64,000 nt of DNA from assembly GCA_022835595.1 (NCBI GenBank), contig BQUP01000004.1:1364001-1428000 (forward strand), given 5' to 3'. Source of the stretch: Cystobasidium ongulense. Taxonomy: Eukaryota; Basidiomycota; Cystobasidiomycetes; Cystobasidiales; Cystobasidiaceae. Position numbers and translations under genes: made by a program. The notes beneath the pieces are model-generated. The model was not told the DNA's origin. It did no database searches and saw only the letters and a program-made list of their open reading frames with translations. Of this stretch, positions 47,640 to 58,857 are shown piece by piece; within the stretch, counting starts at the first letter, position 1, and each line of letters starts with the position of its first letter.

Positions 47640-50600
47640 ATGGCGTCCCAGAGTGACGATCCATCGTCGAATCCATGGGCTGCCTCGCCTGCAGAGTCGC
47701 CGGCTGTTGAAGCTTGCCCGTCAGTGACTGCGTTCGAAGACAGCCACGACGACAACGACGATGACGAGAAGAGTCGGACAGCAGAAAGAAACGCATGGAG
47801 ACGGTCTGGATCAAGCGATGAAGGCGACTCCTTCAAGCCTGTCGTTTCTCCCTCGTTAGCATCGACGTCCAACCACCCGCATCAACTACCGTTGCATACC
47901 GCCTTCGACGAGTTCGACCCGTTCAGACCTGATGATAAGCTGGATGACAGCAGGACTTCGAGAATCGCACCGAGCTCGTCAACTACAGAAGACAAGGATG
48001 AGGCGACATTGGAGTGGGACGATGGCCGTACGAAGGCTCGCTCGGAAGGCACTCCCCCTGCGACACCTTCAAAGACGACTTCCACGTCCGGCAGATCAGT
48101 AGAATCGCCTACTTCGCCTATATACGAGACAGGCTCGAGAGCAGCATTACAACAGACAGAAGAAAGTCATTCAACTGCAGACGACCCGTCATCCTCATCA
48201 AACCCGAAGAACCAAGCCAAGCCGTCAACTGCTAATAACGCATCAACATCATCAGCCACTACAAGTACCTCACCTTCGCAGAGCACGACTTCATCCGCCC
48301 TCTCAAATCCACTAGCAACAATAGCATCTGCATTTCGAAGGCGAGATTTCTCAGCATCTTCTTCAAAAGATGCCTCTCGATCTTCTACGCCTCTTCCTTC
48401 TACATCATCAGCGACCGCGTCCGCATCTACTTCTACTCTACAACCCATCGCACCAGTCGGTAAACCTGCCCCTGTTATATTAATAAGAGATAACGATGAA
48501 AATATGTTAATTGATGAAAGTGAAAAGGAAGCACCGCCCGCAGTCCCCTCTCATTCCATATACACTTCCAATACCTCCTCAGCCTCCAATTCTAATACAA
48601 CTTCACAAACTGGCAAACAAGGCAGTAGTCACAGTGGAGGAGGAGGAGTAATAGGAATAGAAGAAGATTCAAATCAATCATTCGATTTTAATTTCTTCTT
48701 GGAACAAATGAGAAATAAATCTGCTGAACCCATAGCTAAATATTTGAGATCTTTCTTGAGAGAGTTTGGTAAGAAGCATTGGAACGTTAATGATCAAATT
48801 AGAGTCATAAACGATTTCTTAGATGTGAGTTGACAGTCATGATTGTCATAATCTCACGGATAAGGTTTATCATATCTGAGCAAAGCTGACGCAATCTCAT
48901 GTTTTCCCTCTATATCTCTGCTGAAATCTCCTCTTTCATGCACTCTCCATACCACGCGCCTCTACAAACCCAATACGCTATCGTTTAAAAAACAGTTCAT
49001 CGCTATCAAGATGAGAGAAAATGAAGTTTGGAAAGATGATTCAGAGAAAGAGTTTGATAATGCAGTAGAAGGAATGGAAAAATTAGTAATGAATAGAGTA
49101 TTCCCTCTAACATTTGTACCTGCTTTAGAGCCAGCTCAACAAGCTACTACTCAAACTGATGATTTAGAAAGGGATCATGTCCTTTCTCAACGTATAAAAT
49201 TATTTCAATGGGTCAGCGAAGAACATTTAGATTTACCTGAACATAAAGATACAGCTAGTTTCGTTGAATTTGCTAAACAAGGTGAGCAAATGAAGAACTG
49301 GGTGCTATGATGCGTGATGTGAAGATAAACTGATCAATGGGATTTTGACAGAACTTCGAAAGATCAACTTGTATAAAGCGCCGAGGGACAAGCTTATTTG
49401 CATACTCAATTCGTGTAAAGTTATATTCGGTGAGTTCCGATACGACGCTGACGAATTGCTGTCATGCGAAGAAGTCAGGCTGAATGAGGTGCCCTTTTCA
49501 TTCCATTCCATTCCCCTTCATCAGGTCTGATGCGACACCTCAATTTAGAAGACGGTGCAGATACTTTTATACCATTTCTAATTCTAGTAGTATTAAGAGC
49601 AAATCCAGATCATTTAATCTCAAACGTACAATATATTTCAAGATTTAGAAATCCAGATAGATTATCAGGAGAAAATGGATATTATTTATCTTCTTTAAAT
49701 GCTGCTATTTCTTTTATCGAAACTATGGATGCTTCAAGTTTATCTAATATTCAACAGGATGAATTTGAAAAGAACGTTGAGACTGCTATTAGAAGTTTAC
49801 CTAGTGATGATAATCAAAATGAATTACCAGCTGTTACACCGTCTACATCAACAACGAATATATTTGAAAAACAAGCAAGTCAAGCTTCTACATCTTCCGC
49901 TAGAAAAGGACATTCTATACCAAACTCGCCAACGAAAGCAGTGCAAAGGCCGATCAACGAAAAGAGAATGTCACATTCAGCTTCGGAAACTTCACTTCAA
50001 GCGCATCAGCAACAAGCCCCACCACGCTCTCAATCACCCGCAGAAGCAACGCGAGACTTTTTTATTCGCTCCTCTGATAATCTGCAGAAAACAGTCAGCA
50101 AGCCACTGCAAGCGTTAGGGAAGATATTCACTGAGATGGGAAGCGAGAGCGAGATGATAGCTGGATTTCCTGGACATGGCCATCCACAGACATCCTCTTC
50201 AGGCAATACGGCACCTGGACCAGGGCAAGGAACCAACATGAACAGATTACAGTCACCGCTTTCTCCGCATATGGGACAGCCTCCAACGCCGAGAGGGCAA
50301 AGACCACCTTCTTTACGTACGAGAAGTACGACAAGTCTTGCTTCGCCCATCTCGCCTCAAGGTCGTTCGAGCCGCTTGCCACAAGGCACTTACGCGCCAA
50401 GCTATCTACCACCAAATATACCTCATCAACAACAAAATCTGCAAAGACCAGGTCCAGGCCAAAGTAGAGCATCAACTTACCAAGCTGCAGATTTCTTAGA
50501 CGATTCGATACCAGCAGAGGAAGTACAAGCTACAGTAGATAAAGATTATCAAGCTAATTTCAATGCAAAAATTGATACTTTAGTTAATATATTCTCTGAT

Positions 50601-50687
50601 ATCGAAAGAGAAACGTTGGAGATTGTGTTGTTGAGTAATGGAGAGGATGTTGAAAGGACAATAGAAGGTTTACTTGATATGCAGTAG
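47640..50687 (+). CDS. VPS9: VPS9-type Rab5 guanine-nucleotide exchange factor with CUE domain
   Basis: Exons start at 47640 (to 48824), 48996, about 49352 and about 49525, ending at 50687. The first ~330 residues are disordered and Ser/Thr-rich. The helical bundle before the VPS9 domain is FNFFLEQMRNKSAEPIAKYL and LREFGKKHWNVNDQIRVIND. The VPS9 core is FPLTFVPALEPAQQ, LRKINLYKAPRDKLICILNS, NLEDGADTFIPFLILVVLRA and NPDHLISNVQYISRFRNPDR, which includes the catalytic Asp (GADTF). A C-terminal CUE domain (FNAKIDTLVNIFSDIERETL, VERTIEGLLDM) would bind ubiquitin, as in yeast Vps9. It activates Vps21/Ypt51 for endosome and vacuole transport. Start 47640 gives no upstream in-frame ATG that fits better. 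Confidence 0.95.
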
Positions 50688-50971
50688 TTTCTGCGTTATC
50701 CTTTCATTTTCAAGGCTCTTTTGTTTTTATTATTATGATTTTGTGGTATGGCAAGCCGAAAGCACTAGACTAAACGATACAACATGAACTAGCAATGACC
50801 CACCGCAACGTATTTCAAATCGTGTTGGGAGTAAGCAAAATCAAGCTTTCCTAAGGAGTAAAGAGAGGTACAATACGGTTACATGAAAGTGGGTGACCGG
50901 CCTATAAGCAGCCTTTGTGAGAAAACTAAGATGGAGGCTGACAGGTATTGAAGCTGAAAGTGTGTCTTGGC
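50688..50971. other. Convergent 3' spacer
   Basis: It lies between VPS9 (plus) and the SPFH gene (minus), 284 bp, T-rich at its left end. Nothing recognised. Confidence 0.4.
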
Positions 50972-53375
50972 CTACGCTTTTGTCATTGCTTTGCTGTTGG
51001 GGTTGCCGGCCATTAGACTTGCGAAAGCTACGCCACCAGAATTTAGAGCTTCAAGTGGTGCAAAGATAGTATTGTTGCCATATGCTTTAGTCCTATCAAC
51101 TTCAATACGACTCCTAGCTTGACCTTGAGCGAATACATCCGCGATGGCAGCATCAGCATCAGCTTTGATGCGAATAGCATCAGCATCAGCTTGAGCTGTC
51201 AATCGAATAGCTTTGGCTCTTGCTTCTGCTTCGATCAGATTGGCTTCTGCTCGAGCACGAGCTTGTGCGATAACATTCGAAGCATCCGTTTCTGCAGTTG
51301 CTCGCTTCATGGTATTCTGGAGCTCCAAGACCTTGGCGTCACCTTCTTGCTTGCGTCGACGATTGCTACACAAAAGAAAGAAGAAATTAATAAGCAACCA
51401 GGTCCTTTCAAGACTGGCCTGCAGGTAAGAAGTCCAGTACTCACGCGTTCTCTCGGTCCAAGTTTGCGGATTCTACCTGTGCTTCGAGACCTCGAGTGGT
51501 AAGCGAGTCCATACGACTAGCAATCTCTCCCTTGAAAGCTCTATCTATAATGCTATAGGGAAGAGCAATTTGTTAGCACGAACCTTAGCGGAACAAAGAT
51601 TGAAACGTACGCTAGATCTTCTAGCTGAATTCCATAGATAGCAGCGGCTACCTTCAGTTCATCAATCGCTTGCGTTCTGACAGCTGATACAAAGATATTA
51701 CTTCCATCGTCGTCATGCTGTGAATCCACGATTGCATCGGGAGCAGCATTGCGTGACCGTGCCATAGCGCTGTAATCGAGATGGGCAAGGACTTGAGTGA
51801 GTATAGATCGTGTCTTGTCCTGAAGTGCATCAAAAGGTGTCTCGTAGCCATGTCTTGCCAAAGATAAGGGCGAAATGAGCTGGTATCGCAGGAACATTCG
51901 AAGGTATACTGGAACTTGGTCTCGAGCTGAAGGAACAAGATACTTAGTTAACGATTCATCTTTATATCAGACTACAGACCCACTGTAGATGTTGTCAACC
52001 TCAAGTTCTTGCTCTGTGTGATAAGACAACGATAGGATCAGTTTAAAAACCCTCCGGCAATGGCGACGAGACCGCCACTTACGGACTTCTGCACAGGTGA
52101 ATACGTTTCGAATGGTAACACTGTGATGACCTAGTCAGCTAGTGAATATACTCGAGAGCTCGAGCTGATATTGACGTACCTAGAGGTCGTCAAGTAGTGC
52201 TGTCCAGCACCAAGCACATACATCTCGTCCTTCCTCTGCAGGATGACCACATTATTGGCTGGTATATCCAAGAAGGTAGCAGCAACGTAGCCTCCGGGAA
52301 GTTTGACAGTCTGAGTATGACCCAAGACCTGTTTCGAGTATCTGTCTGTTATCTTCTTCTCCAGATGGGTTTGATCGACCAGTGCGAGAAGACGATAAGC
52401 ACCGCTTGTAGCCATGGCTACAAAACCGCCTTCGTTCACTACAAACACTCTATTCTGAGGGTCTGTGGCAGATGAAACGTCAGCCTTGTCTACGGAATCA
52501 TGTTGGGCCATGCAGGGCATAATTTACCTCTGGAAGAAGACAATAATCAGCGTGAACGAGACAGCAAACGCAATGGAGTCATCACTTACAAGCAGACGGC
52601 AGCTTGGTTCTGACTGACTTGTACAATTGTCAGACCTAGCTTTGCAAGTTTCTGATCTGGTACACTGATAGCTTCACTTTGGCCTTTGAGTGGCGGAAAG
52701 TTGGAGGCAAGGTCGTAGGTGCCATGGTAGGTGCCTGTCAAGTATCACAAGAAAGGATAGGATTCAGTCAAAGCCTCTTGCAATATATGAAGCCTTGTCA
52801 GTTGAAACATGCTCACATCCAATCCAGTTAGCAAGCGGCATGGGAGGGTATCTTCCTGGTTCGAGCAGGATCTGAGGTTGCGAGCCATATTCGTACAATC
52901 CAAAGGAACCAGAGTAGACTTCTCTACCTAAGAGCTGGCCTGGCTTCTTCTTGGAGATCAAGGGAGATCTCCCCTCTTTAATGAGTTCCTGATTGAGCTC
53001 GAGGAGGGCATTTCGGACGTTGTCCTTGATTGGGACCATAAACGGTCGTTTAACATCTAGGTAAGCACTTGAATCGACAAATGGCAGGTCTTCTGCATGC
53101 ATGACGCCGTGCTGGAATGAAGAAGGGTCTCCTCCACCGCCACCGTTGTCTATTTGGTACGAGGGTCCTCGGAGGACCTTGCCGGCATGCTTGTTGAACG
53201 TGTTCTCGTTGGTCTTGCCTTTGCCATAGCTGGTGCTGCTGCTAAAGCTGCGATGGCCAGCTTGCGCATCGAAAGGTCGTGCTGAGCTATTCTGGGCAGT
53301 TGCGCTGGTCGCGTGCATCGGGGCGTCGCCAACAGCAGTGGCTCCGTCGTAGGCATCGCCGTTCTGCGAGGCCAT
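50972..53375 (-). CDS. SPFH/band-7 domain membrane-scaffold protein
   Basis: It starts MASQNGDAYDGATAVGDAPM at 53375. A ~190-residue Ser/Gly-rich region ends in LLEPGRYPPMPLANWIG. Next come LAKLGLTIVQVSQNQAAVC and the core SPFH region DPQNRVFVVNEGGFVAMATS, GHTQTVKLPGGYVAATFLDI, NNVVILQRKDEMYVLGAGQH, VTIRNVFTCAEV, YTRDQVPVYLRMFLRYQLIS. A helical Ala/Glu/Arg coiled coil (RAEANLIEAEARAKAIRL) closes the gene at 50972, as in prohibitin/flotillin-like proteins. Members oligomerise into membrane rings or microdomains; the membrane is not known here. About nine exons; a 2-nt exon at 52528-52529 appears necessary to join VCL to DPQ in frame. Confidence 0.88.
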
Positions 53376-53883
53376 TGTGGTGTGTTGCTTGTAGTATGTT
53401 GGATGGAGTAGGAAGAGAAGCAAGAGACGAGACAAAGCTTGTTCTTCTGTCCACCTGTGTGCCTTGACCAAGAACAGAACACCGCCGCCACCAACTGTCC
53501 AAGCCGGCAAACGCTTTGGGGCGGAATGCCGAAAAGAGGGGCAAATCCGATCGAGCTGCAAGCACGTGAATTGCACCTATCAAACTACCCTACATCATTG
53601 TTCAACTGAGAAGAACGTAATCACTACTGATGCATCGCTACTGATGATTGCTGACATGGCCTTGACTCGTAAGGCCCGGTGTCCCGCCGTTCTACTCTTT
53701 CTCGCTTGAACGTGTCTGGCTTGCAAGGTGCCCGAATCCCGTGACTTCGGCATCTATACTCGTTCTAACTTCCTACATGCTTCTTCCGTATCATATCCTT
53801 GGCATCATCATCATACGAACCGGACAGAGAAACGACAAGACAGCGGCGATAAGACCCGGAGGTTACAGCATCGTATGTCCGCC
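53376..53883. other. Spacer, about 500 bp
   Basis: It lies upstream of the SPFH gene and downstream of the GFA gene (both minus). It contains the SPFH promoter by position. The open frames here have no similarity that I recognise. Confidence 0.4.
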
Positions 53884-54589
53884 TCACCAGCATCCATGAG
53901 AGAATGGCTCGCCCTCTTGGTTCTGCATGACATCCTCTCTGCCATTGTAATATGTCAACTTCTCGGCCTTTGTGATGTCCTTGCGATCAATTCCAGCACT
54001 GTTCAAGTCGAGAGCATTGACGTTCAAACTTGCTATAGCTCCATGTCCTTTTGCAAAAGCAGTCGCAAACACTGGTATTCCACATTTACTACAGAAATGT
54101 CTGAAGACCATAAAGTTTGGATCATCGAATGTAAATCGATATGTTGAGAGGTTCGGGTTACGCATTTGACTGTCGTGGCCGTCTAGGTTGTCTTTGTAGC
54201 TGAAGACAGCGCTCGTTCCGTCTTCTTCTTTGAGAAGCAGACAATCGCCTGGTACCTTCGTCATGATACTGTTTCAAGAAATACGACATTTGTTGAGGAA
54301 AGAATCAGTATTGAGCTACGCAATCGAGGAAAGCGAGACAAGCACCGAGCTCTCGCAAGGCAGCTGTTCCTTCGTCTCACCTTCCATCTTTGACGCAAAT
54401 CTACGAGTGAACGCAAGAGTTAGGACGGACCTAGATAATACTGCTTGCTCATCGTTGGGAAGCACGCACAGAACAATTGCACTTTGTAATTTTTGAGAGA
54501 TCAACGCCTTTCGCAGTGTATCGAATGGCCCCGCAATGGCAGGAGCCAGTCAGGTCCTGCTTGTTGGAAGCCTGTACTTGAGATGACAT
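53884..54589 (-). CDS. GFA/CENP-V fold zinc protein
   Basis: Three exons, joined at TCT|GTGCGT and GGAAG|GTGAGA on the minus strand. The protein starts MSSQVQASNKQDLTGSCHCG at 54589. All seven Cys of the GFA fold are present: SCHCGAIRYT, KCNCSICVKDG (the second exon supplies ICVKDG) and RHFCSKCGIPVF. The family binds zinc and includes bacterial glutathione-dependent formaldehyde-activating enzymes and CENP-V; most fungal members are uncharacterised. The protein is ~180 residues, full length for the family. The middle exon is only ~20 nt. A formaldehyde role is not established. Confidence 0.88.
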
Positions 54590-54802
54590 CGTTATTCAGG
54601 CCAGCAAGATCAGATGCACAGCGATAAAGTAGCTTGACAAGCAAACACAACGCGACATGCTGTAATTCCGGACAATTAGACGGATGATCGGCGGGCATAA
54701 CAAGCGGCGGAACTGGACCTTCGCATGCAAAGCATATCTACTTATTGCCAGCTTAGCTCTCCGGCTGTTACCTATACCATCTTTCTCTGATACCTTGTAG
54801 CC

Positions 54803-55751
54803 ATGACGGACCAACATCACAGTCAATATAAGCGAGGCGAACTGAACATCCTATTCGTGTAAGTAGTGTACGTGTGGATGTTGTCACAATTGAGGGTGAG
54901 GCTGATCAGCAGCATCCCATTGATACAGAGGTTTTCCTGCTTATCGTGAGCGTGCTCCAAATTTATCACGCCTCTAAAATCCAATCTGTCTATGCTAAAT
55001 TCCTCCTTCTATTAGACCCCGCAGTTATCAGTCAAGGATGGGACCCCGCCAAAGTCGATAAAGGTCTGAAGAGTCAACTTGTCGAGTTAGTAGAAGCAGG
55101 GTACAATGCGATCACCGTATGGAATGGCCCAGAGGTGAGTATCACGCCTCTCAGTGTAGGGCATACTTCCAGTAATTTATTAAACTGACATGTTTGCCAC
55201 AATTCGCCTGCATTACTAATTATAGAGAGGAATGCAACCCATCATTGAAGCACTCAAAGCGCGCAAATGGGATGGAGTGATAGTCGGTGTTGGAGTGAGA
55301 GGCGGTACTACTCTGGATGTCACTATCCATTTCGAAAGTGAGCTCATCTACAATCCGGTTTGATTTGTCAAAGCTGGCAGTAATACTGATTGAGTGGTCA
55401 AACTGTGTGGAATGTATAGATATCATCAATGTCTTGCGTGTGCATGCGCCCCATGCCAGAGTCATGTTCAACTACAACCCAACATCGACGCTTGAAGCGG
55501 TACAGCGCGCTTTTCCGCTTGACAGTAAGAGCACCGGGTCAGCTGTCAACTACGTATGTATTCGCACACCGGGAGTTAGAGCCCGAACTCATTCCCGAAG
55601 ATGATGACCGAGTAACTTACAAGCTGACATCCGTGTTTGCTGTGCTGATTTCCAGGGCGAACATATATATTGCAGTGAGGACATGTGCCCGACTGCTCCG
55701 AAAGGATGGCTAGAAGCCTCGAAGCCTACGGGTACATTCAGCAGACCATAG
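54803..55751 (+). CDS. Small protein of unknown function, probably conserved
   Basis: Exons 54803-54858, 55032-55134, 55226-55337, 55420-55553 and 55656-55751 join in frame to 166 residues. It begins MTDQHHSQYKRGELNILFVQ. It shows an alternating strand/helix pattern (GLKSQLVELVEAGYNAITVW, IEALKARKWDGVIVGVGVRG, IINVLRVHAPHARVMFNYNP) that resembles a small Rossmann-like or flavodoxin-like fold. A Cys pair lies near the end (YCSEDMCPTAPKG). I cannot name a family. The exon chain holds over five exons with consensus donors and acceptors, which argues for a real gene. The first intron is long for this window (173 bp). Confidence 0.65.
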
Positions 55752-56497
55752 TTGATGGCAGGTACAAGCTATAAGTGGTTGACGGTAACGGATGTCCTCT
55801 TGGAGGATATGAGACCACCAAAGCCAACTACAATAAAAGGGTTTCCGTCGTCCCGCCAATTTGCGTCGCCCGCGATGTTAGTTGTAGGACGTTAGTGTCG
55901 TAGTATGCAGTAATTTACAGAAGACTGCCAGAAGGCTTGCCCCATGGGTGAGCAGTGTTTAGCTGTATAATGAAAAGGTTAGGTAGAACTAGCAGCCAGT
56001 CGCGTGTGCAGCATTCACGCGGGCGGTAGAAGCAGCCGACCTCAAGTCAGAATGCCGGGAATTTTAATCAGCAGACAATGCGAGAGCATCAGCAAAAGCT
56101 TATGGTTCATCGACTGAAGATGTCCATTCGTTGAGATGCCCCCTGCAGGCAAGCGGGTTGCGGCGGCGGCTTTCCCTACACCAAAGACATCATAGAGCTG
56201 AGGACAGATGGCCTGGGTCGATGACGTGAGCAGCATAGAACGATACGTCCATAACATAGCTGCAGTAGTGTTGTTAGCAATCCTCACCATAATCAGAAAA
56301 TTCTTGCCTTTGCCTTGCAGTTGAGCCTTCCTTTTCGCCTTCTGCCTTTTTCGCCACCAAGTTGGCCGCCTCTGAGATTTCCCTGAAATTTCCTTCCCTC
56401 GATCGCCTGGTCCAAAGGCAGAGATGCAGGCCTGGAATAGAGGACGGCGACGAGGACGAGTTGCCGTTCCCCCGACAACCACCTCCATCCATCAACA
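55752..56497. other. Spacer upstream of RPL7, about 745 bp
   Basis: It should contain the RPL7 promoter. No ribosomal-protein promoter motif is certain. Frames on the minus strand (56042-56488) have a low-complexity look and no similarity. No RNA gene recognised. Confidence 0.35.
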
Positions 56498-57958
56498 ATG
56501 TCGACAGTCCAGCCCGTCCCAGAGACGCTCCTCAAGAAGCGAAGGGACAATGCCGAGAACAGGGAGAAGCTGTTGAAGGAGAGAACAGAGCGAAAGAAGG
56601 CGAGTTTGCAGTTCAGCTAGAGCTATGGCAGTTAGTGCTGTGGCAGCGTGCGAGGACTATCACCATCATCAAGACAGAGAGTGTGCTGCTGCATTGTGTG
56701 CGTCGGACTATGGCAGTCTGGAGGATTGCCGCTGCAGGAGTTGGCAATTCTCGAGCAGAATTGGCCACTTTAGCGAAGCGCAGTGAGATGAGATGCCTGG
56801 ATAGCAACGGTGGAACAAGTCCGACAGCACGCTCTCTGTAATGGTGATGGAGGTCCCCCACCTGTATCACATCCACCCTCCCACCCCCTCAACGAATTCG
56901 AGAACTCAAGAAACGAAGCGGCCGCGATGACCAAACCCATATACCCAAATTTAAGAGACACTCTTGCAGGTGTCGATGCTTTCATACATGACATAAATAC
57001 CATCTTTGTGAGTCTCTCTCCTTCAGTCGCTTCGGACTCTTTGAACATCAGTACTGACTTTTCATCTCTTCCGCAGCGGATCTGAGCCCTTCCGTTCTCG
57101 AATTCTTCAAACCTCTTCGTCTCAACATCACTGCGCAAGCAAACCACACAAGAGCATCATGCTAACCAGTCCTTCCCTCTTCTGTTCATACAGGCCAACA
57201 AGGCTAAGCGTGTCCTTACCTTCAAGCGCGCCGAGTCATATGTCAACGAGTACAAGCGCAAAGAGCGTGAGGAAATCCGCCTACGCAGACAAGCCAAGAA
57301 CACCGGCGAATTCTACGTTCCTGCCGAAGCCAAGGTCTACTTTGTTATCCGTATGAGAGGGTGCGTCGAAATGACATTGACCAATGTAGTCTTATCGCAC
57401 TAGTCTAATGCAACCTTTCTTCTCCAGTATCAACGAGATCGCACCCAAGCCCCGCAAGATCCTGCAGCTACTCCGTCTGCTCCAGATCAACAACGGTGTC
57501 TTCGTCAAGGTCACCAAGGCCACCGCCAACATGCTCCAGGTCATTGAGCCTTTCGTCACATACGGCGAGGCCAACCTCAAGTCTGTCCGTGAACTCATCT
57601 ACAAGAGAGGTTACGGAAAGGTCAACAAGCAACGCATTCCCCTATCCGACAACAAAATCATCGAGGAGTCTCTCGGCAAGTACGGAATCCTATCCATCGA
57701 AGATCTCGTCCACGAGATTGTCACCGCCGGCCCCCACTTCAAGCAAGCCAGGTGCGTTTTTTTCCGCTTGTTCGCTACTGTTATGTTTTCTCGCAATTGA
57801 CCTCTGTCTACCCTTTTTATAGCAACTTCCTATGGCCATTCAAGCTATCAAACCCAACTGGCGGATTCCGACCACGCAAATTCCTACACTTCGTAGAGGG
57901 TGGTGAAGTCGGCAAGCGTGAGGGTAACATCAACCCTCTCATTCGCCGAATGAACTAG
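56498..57958 (+). CDS. RPL7: 60S ribosomal protein uL30 (RPL7)
   Basis: Exons 56498-56599, 57194-57360, 57428-57751 and 57823-57958 give 242 residues, standard length. The first exon encodes [20 protein letters not shown] and the basic lead. The rest is strongly conserved: [92 protein letters not shown] and the Asn-terminated tail NPLIRRMN. To join KK to ANKAKRV in frame, the first intron (56600-57193, 594 bp) must start with GCGAGT, a GC donor; no in-phase GT donor is present. That intron is several times longer than others in the window. In yeast, RPL7 introns host C/D snoRNAs; I saw no convincing C/D box pair here. Confidence 0.96.
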
Positions 57959-58857
57959 ACGTAGACTTTATATCAGCGGGGCGCCGGTCAAGGCCATTAC
58001 CTCTATGTTTTGTCTTTGTCTTTTTCTTTCTTCTCCATGCGCACACCACAAAACCCCCAATTATGTCTTCTTCTAAGCGACGTTGTCAGGATGATCAGCA
58101 ATTTACCTTGAAGTTTGACTGAAAGTACGACTGGCTGGTCTTGCCTTGCTCCACATTGCTCTTTCTAGAAACCTTTGAGAGGACAAACAACAACACAAAA
58201 TCCAAACTCCGCACAGCTGCTACTGTCATTTGAAAATGGCTTATAATTCCGGCTGTGATATTAACGGACTATAGGCTATATTGAACAGAATGCATTTGAC
58301 GAAGAAGCTCAACCTATCACAACAGCAGTATGGTCACATACTGGCTGGTCTGATTGTGGACATAAGGTTGTTGGGTGGTGCCGTGCCTTTCCCTTCCGCC
58401 TTTTCTGTTTGTGAATAACGGTGTCAGCCGCCACCTTGACAATACGAGCGGAGGTTGGAGCATACGCTGTAACTGGCATCCCTGATGCATTCCTGCCTAC
58501 ACATACTCTTGAGAGCTTGCTTTGTGTGACAGGACGCTCCTCTGTTCTTCGCGTTAGTCATCGATACAGTTGACTCCGTGGAACTTCGGTGACTAGGCGA
58601 GGACAAATCAGCATGAGCTATGAGCTCGATTCATGCAACCTGAATCGTCATCCGGCTTACATTGATGATGCAGCGAATGTGCAGTGTCGGATGGCAGATT
58701 TCCAATCTTGGGCTTGACGCGTCTGTTCAGATCACGTGTCTGGTACAGCTTGTCTCGCATCATCTTCGCTGCTGCTGAGCTCTGCCTTGCCATCGAGTAT
58801 GTCTAGCGGTGATGTGTGTGGGCCCATATTCTGCTACTGACTACGTGCAGCTATCTT
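57959..58857. other. Spacer, about 900 bp, with one candidate small gene
   Basis: It lies between RPL7 (plus) and PSF1 (minus), convergent. The left 450 bp are T-rich 3' flank. The right part holds an ATG-led frame at 58608-58793 (minus), listed separately. No RNA gene or transposon was recognised. Confidence 0.4.
58608..58793 (-). CDS. Candidate small gene, unknown
   Basis: An ATG-led frame (MARQSSAAAKMMRDKLYQTR) runs to LPSDTAHSLHHQ and then meets a good donor (T|GTAAGC). A plausible acceptor (CGCCTAG) about 85 bp on would add FTEVPRSQLYR and a stop, giving a protein of ~55 residues. The N-terminal part is basic and helical, like a short mitochondrial or ribosomal protein, but I recognise no family. 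It could equally be a chance frame in the PSF1 3' flank. Low confidence. Confidence 0.25.
   Translation of the reverse strand: MARQSSAAAKMMRDKLYQTRDLNRRVKPKIGNLPSDTAHSLHHQCKPDDDSGCMNRAHSSC

Noticed and set aside
56362-56841. 159-residue plus-strand frame over RPL7 exon 1
   Set aside because: It overlaps the conserved RPL7 first exon in another frame and matches nothing.
56600-57193. C/D box snoRNA in RPL7 intron 1
   Set aside because: Expected from yeast, but I found no convincing RUGAUGA and CUGA pair with a terminal stem.
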